DNA of 64,000 nucleotides, from contig CP051141.1 in assembly GCA_001592805.2 (NCBI GenBank), positions 558,001 to 622,000 of the forward strand, written 5' to 3'. Below, one piece after another: positions 10,915-21,232 of the stretch. Source of the DNA: Peltaster fructicola (lineage: Eukaryota; Ascomycota; Dothideomycetes). The notes under the pieces are model-generated. The model searched no databases. It was not told the DNA's origin and worked only from the letters and a program-made list of their open reading frames with translations. A program made the position numbers and the translations under genes. Positions within the stretch are counted from its first letter, which is position 1. Each line of letters opens with the position of its first letter.

Positions 10915-12054
10915 TCAGATGATGTTGTAGTACTGCCACTGTCCACAGGCGCTGTTGGAGAGATACCACTCAGGATAAGCAACCTGATAAGCTGCAACGG
11001 GACCAGGAAATCGAACGTCACAAGTCTGGTCGAACGCATGATTCTTGAAGAACAGGTAACATGGCTTCGAGCCGACGGCACTGTTTATACCGTAAGCACT
11101 ACCCACACACAAAGCATCCTGCTGGCACTGCTGGCAGCAATCGACAGCGTCCAGAGATGGTGGATTCGCACCAGTAGGAAGATTTCCCTGGAAGATGTCC
11201 ATGTTCACGCCGGCCACATAGCCTTGCTCTGCGGTGCCAGTAACACGAAACGGCGACTTAGCTACCAGATTATTCTTGCGCTGACAAGCCTCGTAGATCG
11301 TAGATGTCGCCTCACTGCGTGTGCTCGTGATTGTCGATGTGACATACGTATAGCTAGTCGAGGTGTTTGCAACAGTGCTATAATAGTGCGCTGTGATAGA
11401 TTGTATTGTGTCCGTGAAGGTGTAGGTTGTGGACGGATCTGCCACATACGTGGTAATATCTGTGGGCCAATAGCTGGTAACAGTGATAGATGAGTTTGGG
11501 TAGCTGTGAGTGACATAACGATAGAACATTGAGTTACATATCAACGGAGTGAATCCCGGCGCAGTAGGCTGGGTGACAGTAGCTGCAGCTGGTATCACGA
11601 CGAGCTGTGTCGACGTGCTGACTAGGCTCGTTGCCGTCACAGTCGAGGCCCAGATGATGCTTAACCCTGCGCCGATCGAGGTTGACCTTACTTCCTCTAC
11701 AGCAGTCGTCGTGAAGGTGTATGTGCTCCTTGGCGTGGTGAGATACGTCGTGAAGAGCGTTGTCTCGTAAATTGTATATGTCGACGGCGTGATAGGAGGG
11801 CAGCCATCGATGTACATGAGATTGGTGCTTGTTGTCAAAGTAGTGGTCGGAGACAAGGCACGTACCGGGCGTGACGCTGACAGAGACAAGTCAGGTGTTG
11901 AGTAAGGGCTCGTTCTTATCGACATCGGCTTGGACGATGGGTAGCCAAGTGCAGTTGGAGTGTTTCTCTGAGAAGTGAATGAGGAACCATATGCGCCGGA
12001 GACTGTCTCGGCGATTGCAGGTCCGCAGATAGTCAGGATACGCAGCAAGATCAT
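10915..12054 (-). CDS. Secreted Ser/Thr-rich protein with PAN/apple-like C-terminus
   Basis: Single exon, 379 aa. It starts with a signal-peptide-like MILLRILTICGPAIAETVSG. The next 240 residues are very rich in Ser, Thr and Tyr (YTFTTTAVEE, TSYTYVTSTITSTRSEATST), typical of O-mannosylated fungal cell-wall or secreted proteins. The last 100 residues contain clustered cysteines (DAVDCCQQCQQDALCVGSAY, CYLFFKN, TCDVRF, NSACGQW), resembling apple/PAN-like modules that bind carbohydrate or protein. No GPI-type hydrophobic tail is seen, so the protein is probably released or wall-bound. The function is inferred from architecture only. Confidence 0.65.
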   Translation of the reverse strand: MILLRILTICGPAIAETVSGAYGSSFTSQRNTPTALGYPSSKPMSIRTSPYSTPDLSLSASRPVRALSPTTTLTTSTNLMYIDGCPPITPSTYTIYETTLFTTYLTTPRSTYTFTTTAVEEVRSTSIGAGLSIIWASTVTATSLVSTSTQLVVIPAAATVTQPTAPGFTPLICNSMFYRYVTHSYPNSSITVTSYWPTDITTYVADPSTTYTFTDTIQSITAHYYSTVANTSTSYTYVTSTITSTRSEATSTIYEACQRKNNLVAKSPFRVTGTAEQGYVAGVNMDIFQGNLPTGANPPSLDAVDCCQQCQQDALCVGSAYGINSAVGSKPCYLFFKNHAFDQTCDVRFPGPVAAYQVAYPEWYLSNSACGQWQYYNII

Positions 12055-12539
12055 GCTGAAGTAGTCAAGTCAGTTGTCTCGGAAAAGCGATAGAGTGACA
12101 GAAAGGCAGTTCAAGGCTGAGGTCACAACAAGATAAGTGATGTTGTTTACCGTGTGCTTGCTCCCATGTCATGAACAACACGAGTGCGTGGCCGAAGGCG
12201 AGCATCCGCATCTTGCAAGTCGTCATTACGAGCCTCGTGCTACTTTGTGTAGTGGCACATGTGTCTTGAGGCAGGCTGCCGACCTTTATCGCATGTCGTG
12301 TTCAGGAGCTCGATCTCAGCTTACGGTGCATGTATCTGTTACCTGCGCTCATGCGCGTATGCAGTCAGCTTCGTCAGGCTCTTGTTGGGACATCGAGCAT
12401 GTCAAGAGAGTCATTGCAAGAGTCTGCAAGGTGTGTTATGTGTTGTGAAAAGGACGGTGGAAGAGTCTACCCTTTTGAGTGAAGCTTTCCGCGGAGGAGA
12501 CGCGACACGTGACAGCAAGACCTAGACTGCAATCACTTC
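12055..12539. other. Intergenic, convergence of upstream region and 3' end
   Basis: About 485 bp between the start of the secreted protein gene and the stop of the dehydrogenase/YWTD gene, both on the minus strand. Nothing convincing is coded here. Confidence 0.4.
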
Positions 12540-14595
12540 TTACATAGCTACCACAGCATGCCAAGTTAGTACTTGTAGAAGGTCAGACCCGAGTAAGCCT
12601 TGGCAGGGCCTCGTACAGCTTCTCCTTGGCATGTCCTTTGTGCTGCACTTCCACAGCCGGCCACCCAGATCAGCAACGTAGAGGCAATCGTTCGCCTTGT
12701 CCAAGCGAAGACCGATGCCCTCACCGAGCCCTTGGGCGATAATTTGTCTTCCGAGAACCTTCTCGACGGCTGGAGGTGAGCCAATGAGCTGCTTCTTGTT
12801 GAGCGTGTTACCAAGTGGTAGCTCTCCTCGATCGGTCCAATATAGCACTCCATCATCGTCATCGAACTCGAGGTCAATGCACTCCGGAAGATGCTCCTGA
12901 TGATGATCAGTGACAGATCTTCTTCGATCAAACATACTTACACGACGACCTCGACGTCATTCCTGTTGGCGGCAGTCATGCCAGCTGGCAGCTCCAGTCC
13001 TGCAGAGAAGATGCGACCAGTGCCGCCTTTGGCGTAACCTTTCTGCGTCCAGAAGAACTTCTTGAGCTTCTTGGACAAAGTGACACCTACCATGCATGTT
13101 ATTCATGATCCGATACGATGGGCAAGACAGTCTTACCAACAGGCCAGAAAACAGCGTCTTCTGACTTCTCGGGCTCTGTACGCCAGTCACCAGTCTGGTA
13201 CAGCAATTCAAGCTCGCTGCCATCAAAGTTGACACGGTATATGCTCAGCCCTTCGCGATCGCAGTAGTAGATCTTGCCGGCCTGTTCCTATTAGTAGGAA
13301 GCCACCACAGTGCTCACCTGGACATACCTCATGATCAATAGTGAGCTGTTTTGGGGTATGGACCTTGCCAAAGGGCACAACGTCCTGCACATCTGTACCA
13401 TCGATCTTTGCTGACTGCACAGAGCCATCATTCTTCTTCGGATCGCCCATGTTGGTCCAGTACATCCGGCCCGTGGCTTGAGAAATGTCGATACCATCTG
13501 GACATGGTAGCTTGCCAATGATCTCGACTGGTCGTGAGCTGGGATCCTCAGCAGTGAAGCTCAGGATCTGACCGCTGTGGAGGAAGTCAGGGAACTTGCC
13601 GTTTCCATCGATGGCTGTAGCAAGTCCAATATTGAGTAGGAGGATCTTTGTCCTGGACCCTGGAGCAGGTACTGGATACAGGCCACCATTACCACTCTTC
13701 AAACCTAGCATGCCCTTCGAGATGTAGTTCTGCTGTAGCCACTTGAGGTGACCGTCAGCTAGATGTCGGTCCTTGATGTAATGCTCTTCGATGTGCTCAA
13801 CAACATCCAAGCCCACTTTGTCCATCAAGGCGCTGGTACAAGTCAGCAACTATCAATGGCTTAATGGCTGACTAACCATGGTCCTATCTCCTGTCTGACA
13901 TACTGCTCGATCCACATCTTGTCAATGGTCTCAGGTGTTGCCACACCCTCAGCAAGCACAGACAGTACTTCTCTCTTGATAGCCGCCCATATGCGGTTGA
14001 AGATGAAGCCGGTCGATTCACGAAGAGCCACAATAGGATGCAAGCCTGCTTCCTTGTGTCTCGCTTCAAGGAAAGGGAAGATACCTGGCGAAGTATAGCC
14101 AGAGGTCATCAACTCTACGATGACTGCTTCTGGTGGCATCATGTAGTGAGTATTGAGCACTCTCTTCTTCGTGTCATCCTGGAGCTTGGTGATGAGGTCG
14201 CTGCTCTTGTAAGAGCTGCTGTTGGTAGCCAGGATGCAGTCCTTGGGAGCATACTTCTCTAGGTCGAGGAAGGTACTCTCCTTGATGGATAGAATCTCTG
14301 GAACAGCCTCGAAGATCAACCAGCAGTCCTTGACAGCGGTCTGCAAGTCCTCCAGGGCCTCGACTGATCCAGCGTCATGATGGGTCAGAGCAGTGAAGGT
14401 GGTGATGTTCTCGTGGATGAACTGCAGTGCTTGATCTTGTGACTTCTGAGAAGGATCACGAATGCGAACATGGTGTCCAGCAGCAACGAAGCATGCGGCA
14501 ATACGTCGTCCCAGCACGCCGCCACCAAGTACACATACTGGTCGTGATTGCCAGTTCGTAGGCGGTTGCCAGTTGTCTTGGGTAGTCGATGTCAT
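12540..14595 (-). CDS. 3-hydroxyacyl-CoA dehydrogenase fused to YWTD beta-propeller
   Basis: Exons: 14595-13877, 13832-13328, 13281-13137, 13086-12944, 12896-12540 (about 622 aa). Residues 15-200 form the NAD-binding Rossmann domain (VCVLGGGVLGRRIAACFVAAG; NTHYMMPP; ESTGFIFNRIWAAIKRE). Residues 200-270 are the C-terminal 3HCDH domain (GPCALMDKVGLDVVE across the first intron). The rest is a YWTD/LDLR-class-B propeller: GRMYWTNMGD, GKIYYCDREG, KFFWTQKG, GVLYWTDRGE and CLYVADLGG blades. The enzyme part should oxidise a 3-hydroxyacyl-CoA (fatty-acid-like substrate) with NAD; the propeller's role is unknown. The fourth intron uses a gtgtaag donor to keep frame. The last 40 codons look shifted: a neighbouring frame encodes a more family-like tail (GPAKAYSGLTFYKY and stop). 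No signal peptide is seen. Confidence 0.78.
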
Positions 14596-15470
14596 ACTGT
14601 ACAGTGGTTGTGAGCTGATTGAGATGTGTTACTGGATGTGAATGTGGCGTCAGGTTGATATATCAATCAAAATCGACGAGCTCAGCCGGCAGAGCTCAAG
14701 GTTGTCGTCCCTGCCGATCTGCAGACTAAGTTCGAGAAGGGTCCTGCATCCACCACCGTCGATATGGGCTTCGTTCGAATGACAGTGCTATCGCTATGCT
14801 GTGTCATGGTGATATGTCACTCCTACGCTAGCCATGAGGTCATGTTCTTGTCCAGATAGTATGCTGCAGCTCCCTTACGTCGGTACCATACTGACATCGT
14901 CGGCTATCGCAGCTCAACAATGATATCAGGGCGTGGCTATGGAGAACACGTGTGGTGCTGCACACATCAGAGCTTGAAGCTGAAGCTTTGCCCATGTGCT
15001 GGGCCAGACCACAAAGCCGGCCGCAGAGCTCGATCTGTGTTGGCATTGGGCACTCCTCGCTGACTGGAAAGCTGTCCAGTGTGCATGAGGGTCTGCATAT
15101 CCTCAACGCTGCGAGTGATCCATACTTCGGTATATACAGAGGTCTGAATGTGCTCATCCTTGTGAATCCATACGAGCTGTCGTCCGGATGCAACACCATT
15201 ATTTGACTAGTCAGTCTCGGATCTTGCATTAGCTCGGTAGATCACTGATTACGCATCTTCGGAAGTGCTTGGCACCGACCTCAACTTTGAGCTCGCTGAG
15301 GCCGACAATGCTGCAGCTTAGAGCTCTGCAAGCCATTGAGGTCATTACTGCATTCTGACCCTGAACCTTCTAAGAGGCGATGTATTGACAACGATTGCCT
15401 GCGAGACAGCTCATGGACATCCCGCTCAACGGAGAAGCAGCAACAGGGACTATTCATGGTGGAAGGGGTT
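14596..15470. other. Intergenic between two minus-strand redox genes
   Basis: About 875 bp. ORFs here (for example on the minus strand at 14840-15229) lack family resemblance and normal composition, so none is called. Presumably it holds the promoter of the dehydrogenase gene and the P450 3' UTR. Confidence 0.4.
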
Positions 15471-17420
15471 TCAAACATGCTGCATAATAGAGGCTGAACA
15501 TAGCTCTGTCCTTGAAGTGCTCCTCTCTAGCTGCAATGATAGGATGATCGTATAGCTCTCCCTTCTGCGCAAACTCCAAGCTTGAGTCTTGCTTGGCCAT
15601 GTCGTACGTCTTGTGGTCTTAACATACAGATTGTTCGGACGGATGAGCTGAAACCATGGGTCGTATTCTGTGGTGATATCGCCTTCTTTCTCCCAGTGGT
15701 AGCGATAGACGAATTTACACATGAAGATCTTGACCTCAAGCAAGGCAAAGTTGAATCCAATGCACATCCTTTGGCCCATGGCGAACCTGGACATATGTTA
15801 GCAGCTTCAACGATATATCGAATCGAAGACTCACGGAATGTACGTAGCCTTTGGCTTGCCTTTCAGAGTATCGGGACCCCATCGATCAGGATCATAGTAT
15901 TCTGGACGGTCCCAGACCTTTGGATTGTTGTGGATGTGATGCAGCGCCGCAATGACCACTGTTCCCTTGGTAACACGATAGCCACCGGGCAGGACAAGAT
16001 CCTTTTGTGCAGTGCGACCGGGCTGGAAGGACGGGTTGTGTCGTCGTTGAGTCTCCTTGACAATCTTGTCGAGCTCAGTCATTTTGTCGATCATCTCAGC
16101 GGTGATGTTAGTCGTGTCTGTTATGTCGTGGTCGATAAGCTCTTGCAGTAAACGAGCTTGTAGGTTCGGGTATGTTGTCAAGCAGTATATCAGCCAAGAC
16201 AAGAGCGACGAGGTTGTAGTGAAACCAGCACCACTTGCAACCAACAACGCAGGGATCATATTTTCCGTTGGCAGGTGAGCACCGCTTGAGTCAACAGCTC
16301 GTGCAAGGTAGTCTAGATATATCAGCAACTGCTTTTCACTGAGATTTCCAAGACATACCGATGACGTTGGCAGCTTTGAGAGCAGCATCTTGCAACGGAA
16401 GGTCCTCTGTACCGCTTGACCGTGCTCGAGCAGCGTCGTCAACGAGCTCTTTGGTCACAGAATCTTGCAGAAAGCGTAGTCTTGCAGGATCACCAAAGGG
16501 CAGATGGTTGTACCAAGCTCCATGGGCCGCGATCTTCTTGGTGAGTGAGAGGGACTCGGCCACATGCATGATCATCGGAGCAAGAGGCGAGTCAATGTCC
16601 TCAAAATGCTTGTAGTCCTTGCCTAGTACGATCTTGGCAACAGTACCGGAGCTCAACTTTAGCATGTATTGATACACATTCCAGGCTTCGTTGCTGGCCT
16701 CCAGCTTGTCGAACACTGACCAAGTCTCGTCAATGCAGCCATTCATGATTGGAGCATAGTGGCGAACAGCTTTAGGACCGAATGCTGGTGGGAGAAACTT
16801 GTGGACTAACTTCCAGGCGGGATCGCTTGTGTCTGCAACAAATACACCTGCCATGGAATTCTTGATGGTGTACAAAGGATGGCTGGGTACGATCTCCTTC
16901 GAGAAGAATTCAGACTCAGCGAAGATGATCTCAGCGAGCTCGGGATCATTGGTTTGGACATTCAGGGCGCCGTAATTGATCGTGCGAAAGATTGGGCCGT
17001 ACTTGTCGAATAGTCGCTGGTTGTTGCCCAGGTGGTCAGGAAACACTAGATGTGTCAGCTAAGCCATGTGAGACCACAATACGCACCCCCCAAAAGTAGC
17101 TGCCAACAAGAGGAAGCAGGGTAGGTCCTGGTAGCTCTCGAAAGACGTGTCCATTGACACGGATGAGGACGGTGTCCTTGCCGTCAATGCCTTTCAGATC
17201 CTCTATAGCACTTTCGTCGGTACTGTGCTGAAATGTCAGACCTGTTGACGAATCAGTCGGTGACAAGCATTCAAGACGAAAAGTCACCTTCTGGCTTCAC
17301 AACTCCCAGGAGACCACCAATGACCTGCTTCAAAGCGTCGATGTCGGCAATTGTACCGATATCGATCTCAAACTCTTCGCTGGCCTTGCCACCTGCAGGC
17401 TTGAAGCGTCGAGTTGTCAT
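15471..17420 (-). CDS. Cytochrome P450 with unusual soluble N-terminal extension
   Basis: Exons: 17420-17288, 17241-17083, 17045-16359, 16312-15835, 15786-15471. Seen: the heme loop FAMGQRMCIGFNFALLE (FxxGxRxCxG), helix-K ETQR (ExxR), RPEYYDPDRW, and an I-helix GAGFTTTSSLLSW in which the usual acid before Thr is replaced by Thr. There is no N-terminal membrane anchor. Instead about 90 residues precede the PGPTLLPLVGSYF entry, with alternating strands around one helix (FEIDIGTIADIDALKQVIGG ... TVLIRVNGHVFRELPG), which suggests a small beta-grasp-like domain. After the C-terminal LIRPNNLYVKTTRRT the annotated frame runs to a stop at 15471, while an adjacent frame encodes a more natural tail ending AACLKPLPP at 15454. 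The likely role is oxidation of a lipid or secondary metabolite; the substrate is unknown. The gene diverges from a b5/b5-reductase gene. Confidence 0.82.
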
Positions 17421-18469
17421 ATTGTGCTCTGGCTGTATTTAAAGTGAATGGAGTGGTTGAGAGAAGAGGTGTGCTGGAGTGGGAGGTCGTAGAAACCGCT
17501 TCGACACAACTCTTCGGATCCAAAAGACATAGCAGCCGCACATTACCTCACCATACAACATGATGCAGTTGTTGAGCTTACTACGAGATGATAAATCGTG
17601 TCAATGACAGTACAGCAGCCGTGTCGACAGACGACCGATCCATGATGCCTAATCAGATTCCAGGGCGCTCTACCTCATCAGGTAGAAGTCACGCGGTAGA
17701 CCACATCGTATGCTGTCTTATGCGAGCCAGGTGGTGATCTGGCTGCCGGTGATAGGATGTTGTGAAAGAGCTGAGGTATATTCAGGGATAGCAAGGCTAA
17801 AGGAGCGCCAAGACCTCACTCCGTCATAAGCCGAAGCTCCACAACTGCTAGACGCAGGCTGCATGCAAGTCATTTTCAATTAATCGCTCTGTAAGTTTGT
17901 CCCATCCTCACACTGCATTGCATAATCTGCATTGTACCACTAAACCAGCCCTTAGGCCGAAGAAGCTTTCAAACTTCTAGCGATTCCTTCAGGGTAACCT
18001 TTGCTACCGTCCGACAGCTGCCCACAACATTACGGGAAATCATTCGAACCTCCTAACGTGGCAGAGCGTCTGTGACGTGAGGCCTACCGAGCCAAGATAT
18101 GCAGTGATGCTAAGTAGCACGACAACAAGAATGTCTGACTTGCTTACTCGAGTATTCTTGGCATAGCAAGGGACAACGGGCCCATATCTATCTGGCTTTG
18201 TCAATCTGCATGCACAGAGCGACGATACCGACGTATAGCACGCCTTGCTCAACACATGGGTTGCGCTGCGTCAACATGCACCATACCAGGAGAGTCTCTG
18301 CATGCGAACACCGCATGCTCTGTCAGGTAAGTTGTAATCAATAGAGCTTGAGCTCAGATGAAAGCAGCATGTGTATGCTGCAGCTCATGGCAAGCAAATA
18401 CTCTGCTGTCCGTAGACATTTCCTTGTATCCCGGCACCACTGCTTCTCAAGTTCTTTTCTTCCAGCAAC
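17421..18469. promoter_or_regulatory. Shared divergent promoter region of P450 and b5-reductase genes
   Basis: About 1.05 kb with no credible ORF, flanked by the two divergent starts. It contains a short inverted repeat CTACCT-CATC-AGGTAG at 17670-17685 that could be a regulator site; this is inference. The arrangement would allow joint control of an oxygenase and a possible electron donor. Confidence 0.35.
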
Positions 18470-19930
18470 ATGGATTCATCACCAGACCGTAAGGAGCTCA
18501 AGGCTGGCTGGAAACACGAGACAGAGGTCAAGACACTTACGAAGGAAGATGTTGCCAAGCATAAGACAAGGCAGGATCTCTGGATTACTGTCCATGGCAA
18601 TGGTGAGTGTATGACTAGCCAGCGAGCGACGGCTAAACCATTTAGTCTACGATGTGACTGCTTACGCCGCCGATCATCCTGGTGGTGCCGACGCGCTGGT
18701 TGAGGTGGCCGGTCAAGATGCCACAAGTGCTTATGAGGATGTTGGCCACTCAGATGATGCTGGCGAGATAATGCAGTCCTTTCTCGTAGGCAAGCTCGAA
18801 GGCGCCTCTCCTGGCTCTCCAGCAGCATCCACGCCCACGCCCAAGCCAGCCAGTGTCCAAGTCGTTAGACGTCCTGAAGCTCAGTCAGGAGGCAGTGCCG
18901 TTCCACAACTGCTTCTCCTGATACGAACGCCACAGTTCGGCATTGCAGTCCTCGTTGTCGGAGGTCTTGCTGGTCTAGTACTCGCAAGCAAAGCTCTAGG
19001 CCATGGAGGTGGCTTCGTGCAAGGGTTCCTCACGGCTTGTGCAGGCATAGGTGCAGCTGGGATCGCAGCCGAGAGAATATTTGTCAAAGCACAAAACAGC
19101 CAAAGTCGCACCTTCTCGTCTTGGCCAGCACACGGGAAGAGTTCGACCGCAAGGATCTCGGAGTTTCACCCGGTCGGATCGCTCACACCAAACACGTACT
19201 CGAAAGCACAAGCTGCGGTCCCAAGAAGGAAGTGTCCAACGAGATCTGGCTTTCACCCTCGGACCTCCCGAGCAAATACTCTGTGCTAGGTCTCCCGATA
19301 GGCCAGCACGTTGCCATCAGAGGCACAGTGGACGACTCCACGGTGGTGCGAAGTTACACCCCTATCTCAAACAACAGAGATCTCGGACGACTTGACCTCA
19401 TCATCAGAGTGTACCCTCAAGGTCAACTCGGCAACTACCTCAAGAACTTGAACATTGGCGATGAGGCTGAGATTCGTGGGCCAAAAGGAGCTATGAAGTA
19501 TCGCAAGGGCTTGTGCAAGGAGATCGGCATGGTCGCAGGCGGCACAGGCATTACACCCATGTATCAGCTCATTCGAGCTATCTGCGAGGATCCCACAGAC
19601 CAGACGAAGGTCAGCTTGATCTATGGTAATCGATCAGAAGGAGACATCATGATGCGAGAGAAGCTGGACGGATTTGCAAAGGCTGTGCCAGAAAAGTTCA
19701 CGGTCTATTACACTCTTGATAAGCCAGGACCGGCTTGGAAGGGTGGCAAAGGCTACGTCGACGCTGAATTGCTTCGAAAGTACATGCCCAAGGCGTCTGC
19801 GGATACAAAAGTCTTGTTGTGTGGACCTCCAGGTATGGTGAACGCAACCAAGAACAATCTGGTCTCTGTCCTTGGTTTCGAGCCTCCTGGCAGTGTGAGC
19901 AAGATCAGTGATCAAGTCTTCTGTTTCTGA
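18470..19930 (+). CDS. Cytochrome b5 / NADH-cytochrome b5 reductase fusion
   Basis: Exon 1 is 18470-18602 and exon 2 begins at 18646. The first part is a b5 heme domain (VYDVTAYAADHPGGADALVE, first axial His in HPGG, second in VGHSDDA). A Pro/Ser linker and two hydrophobic segments follow (IAVLVVGGLAGLVLASKAL; GFLTACAGIGAAGIAAERIF). The second half is the reductase: LGLPIGQHVAIRG, FAD motif VVRSYTPIS, NADH motif MVAGGTGITPMYQL, CGPPGM and the terminal VFCF. It would pass electrons from NADH to lipid-modifying enzymes or P450s at the ER. Odd: the b5 half and the reductase half are in different frames. The change lies between about 19100 and 19230. A 53 nt GT-AG interval at 19173-19225 would restore frame, but its donor is weak; a frameshift is the alternative. 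Confidence 0.75.
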
Positions 19931-20167
19931 GGCAGGGTAGCTGCAGTCTATAGCTACACACATGCAGAATGAGAATGACAATCAGCTATGAGTCCTTCAG
20001 TGCGACCCTCTGCATACTGGCGTCTACTCTGCATCTTGGTAGCGTTCCACAACAAAGACATCAACATGTCAGATAATCCATCTTCGTATGAGGTCCACTT
20101 CAGCGCTTCCTGACTTGAATCATGATTGTGAAGTAGCATTCAGGGAGACATGACTGAGACGAATTCG

Positions 20168-21232
20168 TCAGACATGGGAAGCGGCTTGATCACACTTCCT
20201 CTGCCAACCCGCCAGCATCTTATCATCGTCAATGTCATCCTGTTTGACATCGAGGTAGCCTTTGGGAGTTTCAGACCGTGGTACCACAGCGATAGTCCGT
20301 CCTGTACAGTGTCAGCACATCCCCAGGAGCACACACCAGACCTCACCATTGAGCTTGACGTCCGATGCAATGTGCAAGATGGCAGTGGCTGCATCGTCCA
20401 TTGAAGCAAGGTCAATTCCGTTTGCCATGATTTTATCTGCAACCTCGGCTGACATGACCTTTGAACGAATATACCTGATCATCTGTCAGCGTAAGACTAA
20501 CATTTTGACTTGTGTGGCTTACCAGGGCGCAAGGATGTTGTAACGAACGCCATGGTTTGGACCTGTTCGACGCATGCATCTCATAATGCCACGCACGCCA
20601 AAACCTTGGCAGCAGCATACTGTGGAGCGACCCGGCCGGTCGACATAACCTGCAAGACTTCCAGTGATTAGCACAAGCCTGTCCCTGTCGGCGCCTGCTG
20701 GCTGACGAGGCAAGTAATGGTTCGCGAGCTTAATAGTGTACATCGTGCCCACAATGTCGGTCTCAATGACATTCACATTTGGCTTGACAGGATCACCCTC
20801 TGGTGTAAGAGGTGACTCGAGGAACACATCATCAGGGCCAGAGATTCCTGCGTTGGCGAAGACGATGTCGAGCGTTCGTGCTGGAGACTCAGCGAGAGCT
20901 GTCTTGAAGAGCTTGAGCTGGTCTGACCATGACATGATGTCGCACTGAACAAATCTGAGCTGCTTGGGTCCAAACTCGTCGAGCAATCGCTTGCCAGCGT
21001 GCTCAGAACGGGCTCCGACTGTGACGAAGGCGCCATGTTGTACGAATGCTCTCACAGCAGCCTCACCCAATGCCCTCGGGCGCGCCCCCAGCATATGATG
21101 ATAGTCGTCTCACGACGACTTACCACTTGTTCCGCCTGTAACGACAATGCTCTTCCCAGCAAGTACGCCAGCGTCGAAGGTTGCATTTGGTGAGAGAGCT
21201 TGATCAGCTGTGAACTGGATATGTGGCGCCAT
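20168..21232 (-). CDS. Short-chain dehydrogenase/reductase with frame breaks
   Basis: Exons: 21232-21124, 21074-20523, 20474-20347, 20301-20168. Family features: exon 1 has SIVVTGGTSG (the TGxxxGxG Rossmann start), then FVTVGARSE, DIVFANAGISG (NAG motif), LVLITGSLAGY, and RYNILAPWYIRSKV after the active site. The end reads RTIAVVPRSETPKGYLDV. Odd: the 49 nt first intron leaves the next exon one base out of frame, just where GIGEAA should follow. The catalytic YxxxK (PQYAAAK) lies in another frame from its flanks, so the open frame reads VCCCQG instead. Homopolymer GGG and TTTT runs mark these places. Either assembly errors or a decaying gene would explain it. The expected activity is NAD(P)-dependent oxidation or reduction of an alcohol or ketone. 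Confidence 0.7.

Noticed and set aside
14840-15229. 129 aa minus ORF between dehydrogenase and P450
   Set aside because: No family resemblance, no good start context, composition like random frame.
12540-21232. Classical secondary-metabolite cluster
   Set aside because: No PKS, NRPS, terpene synthase or prenyltransferase, and no transporter or regulator within the block; only tailoring-type redox genes are present.
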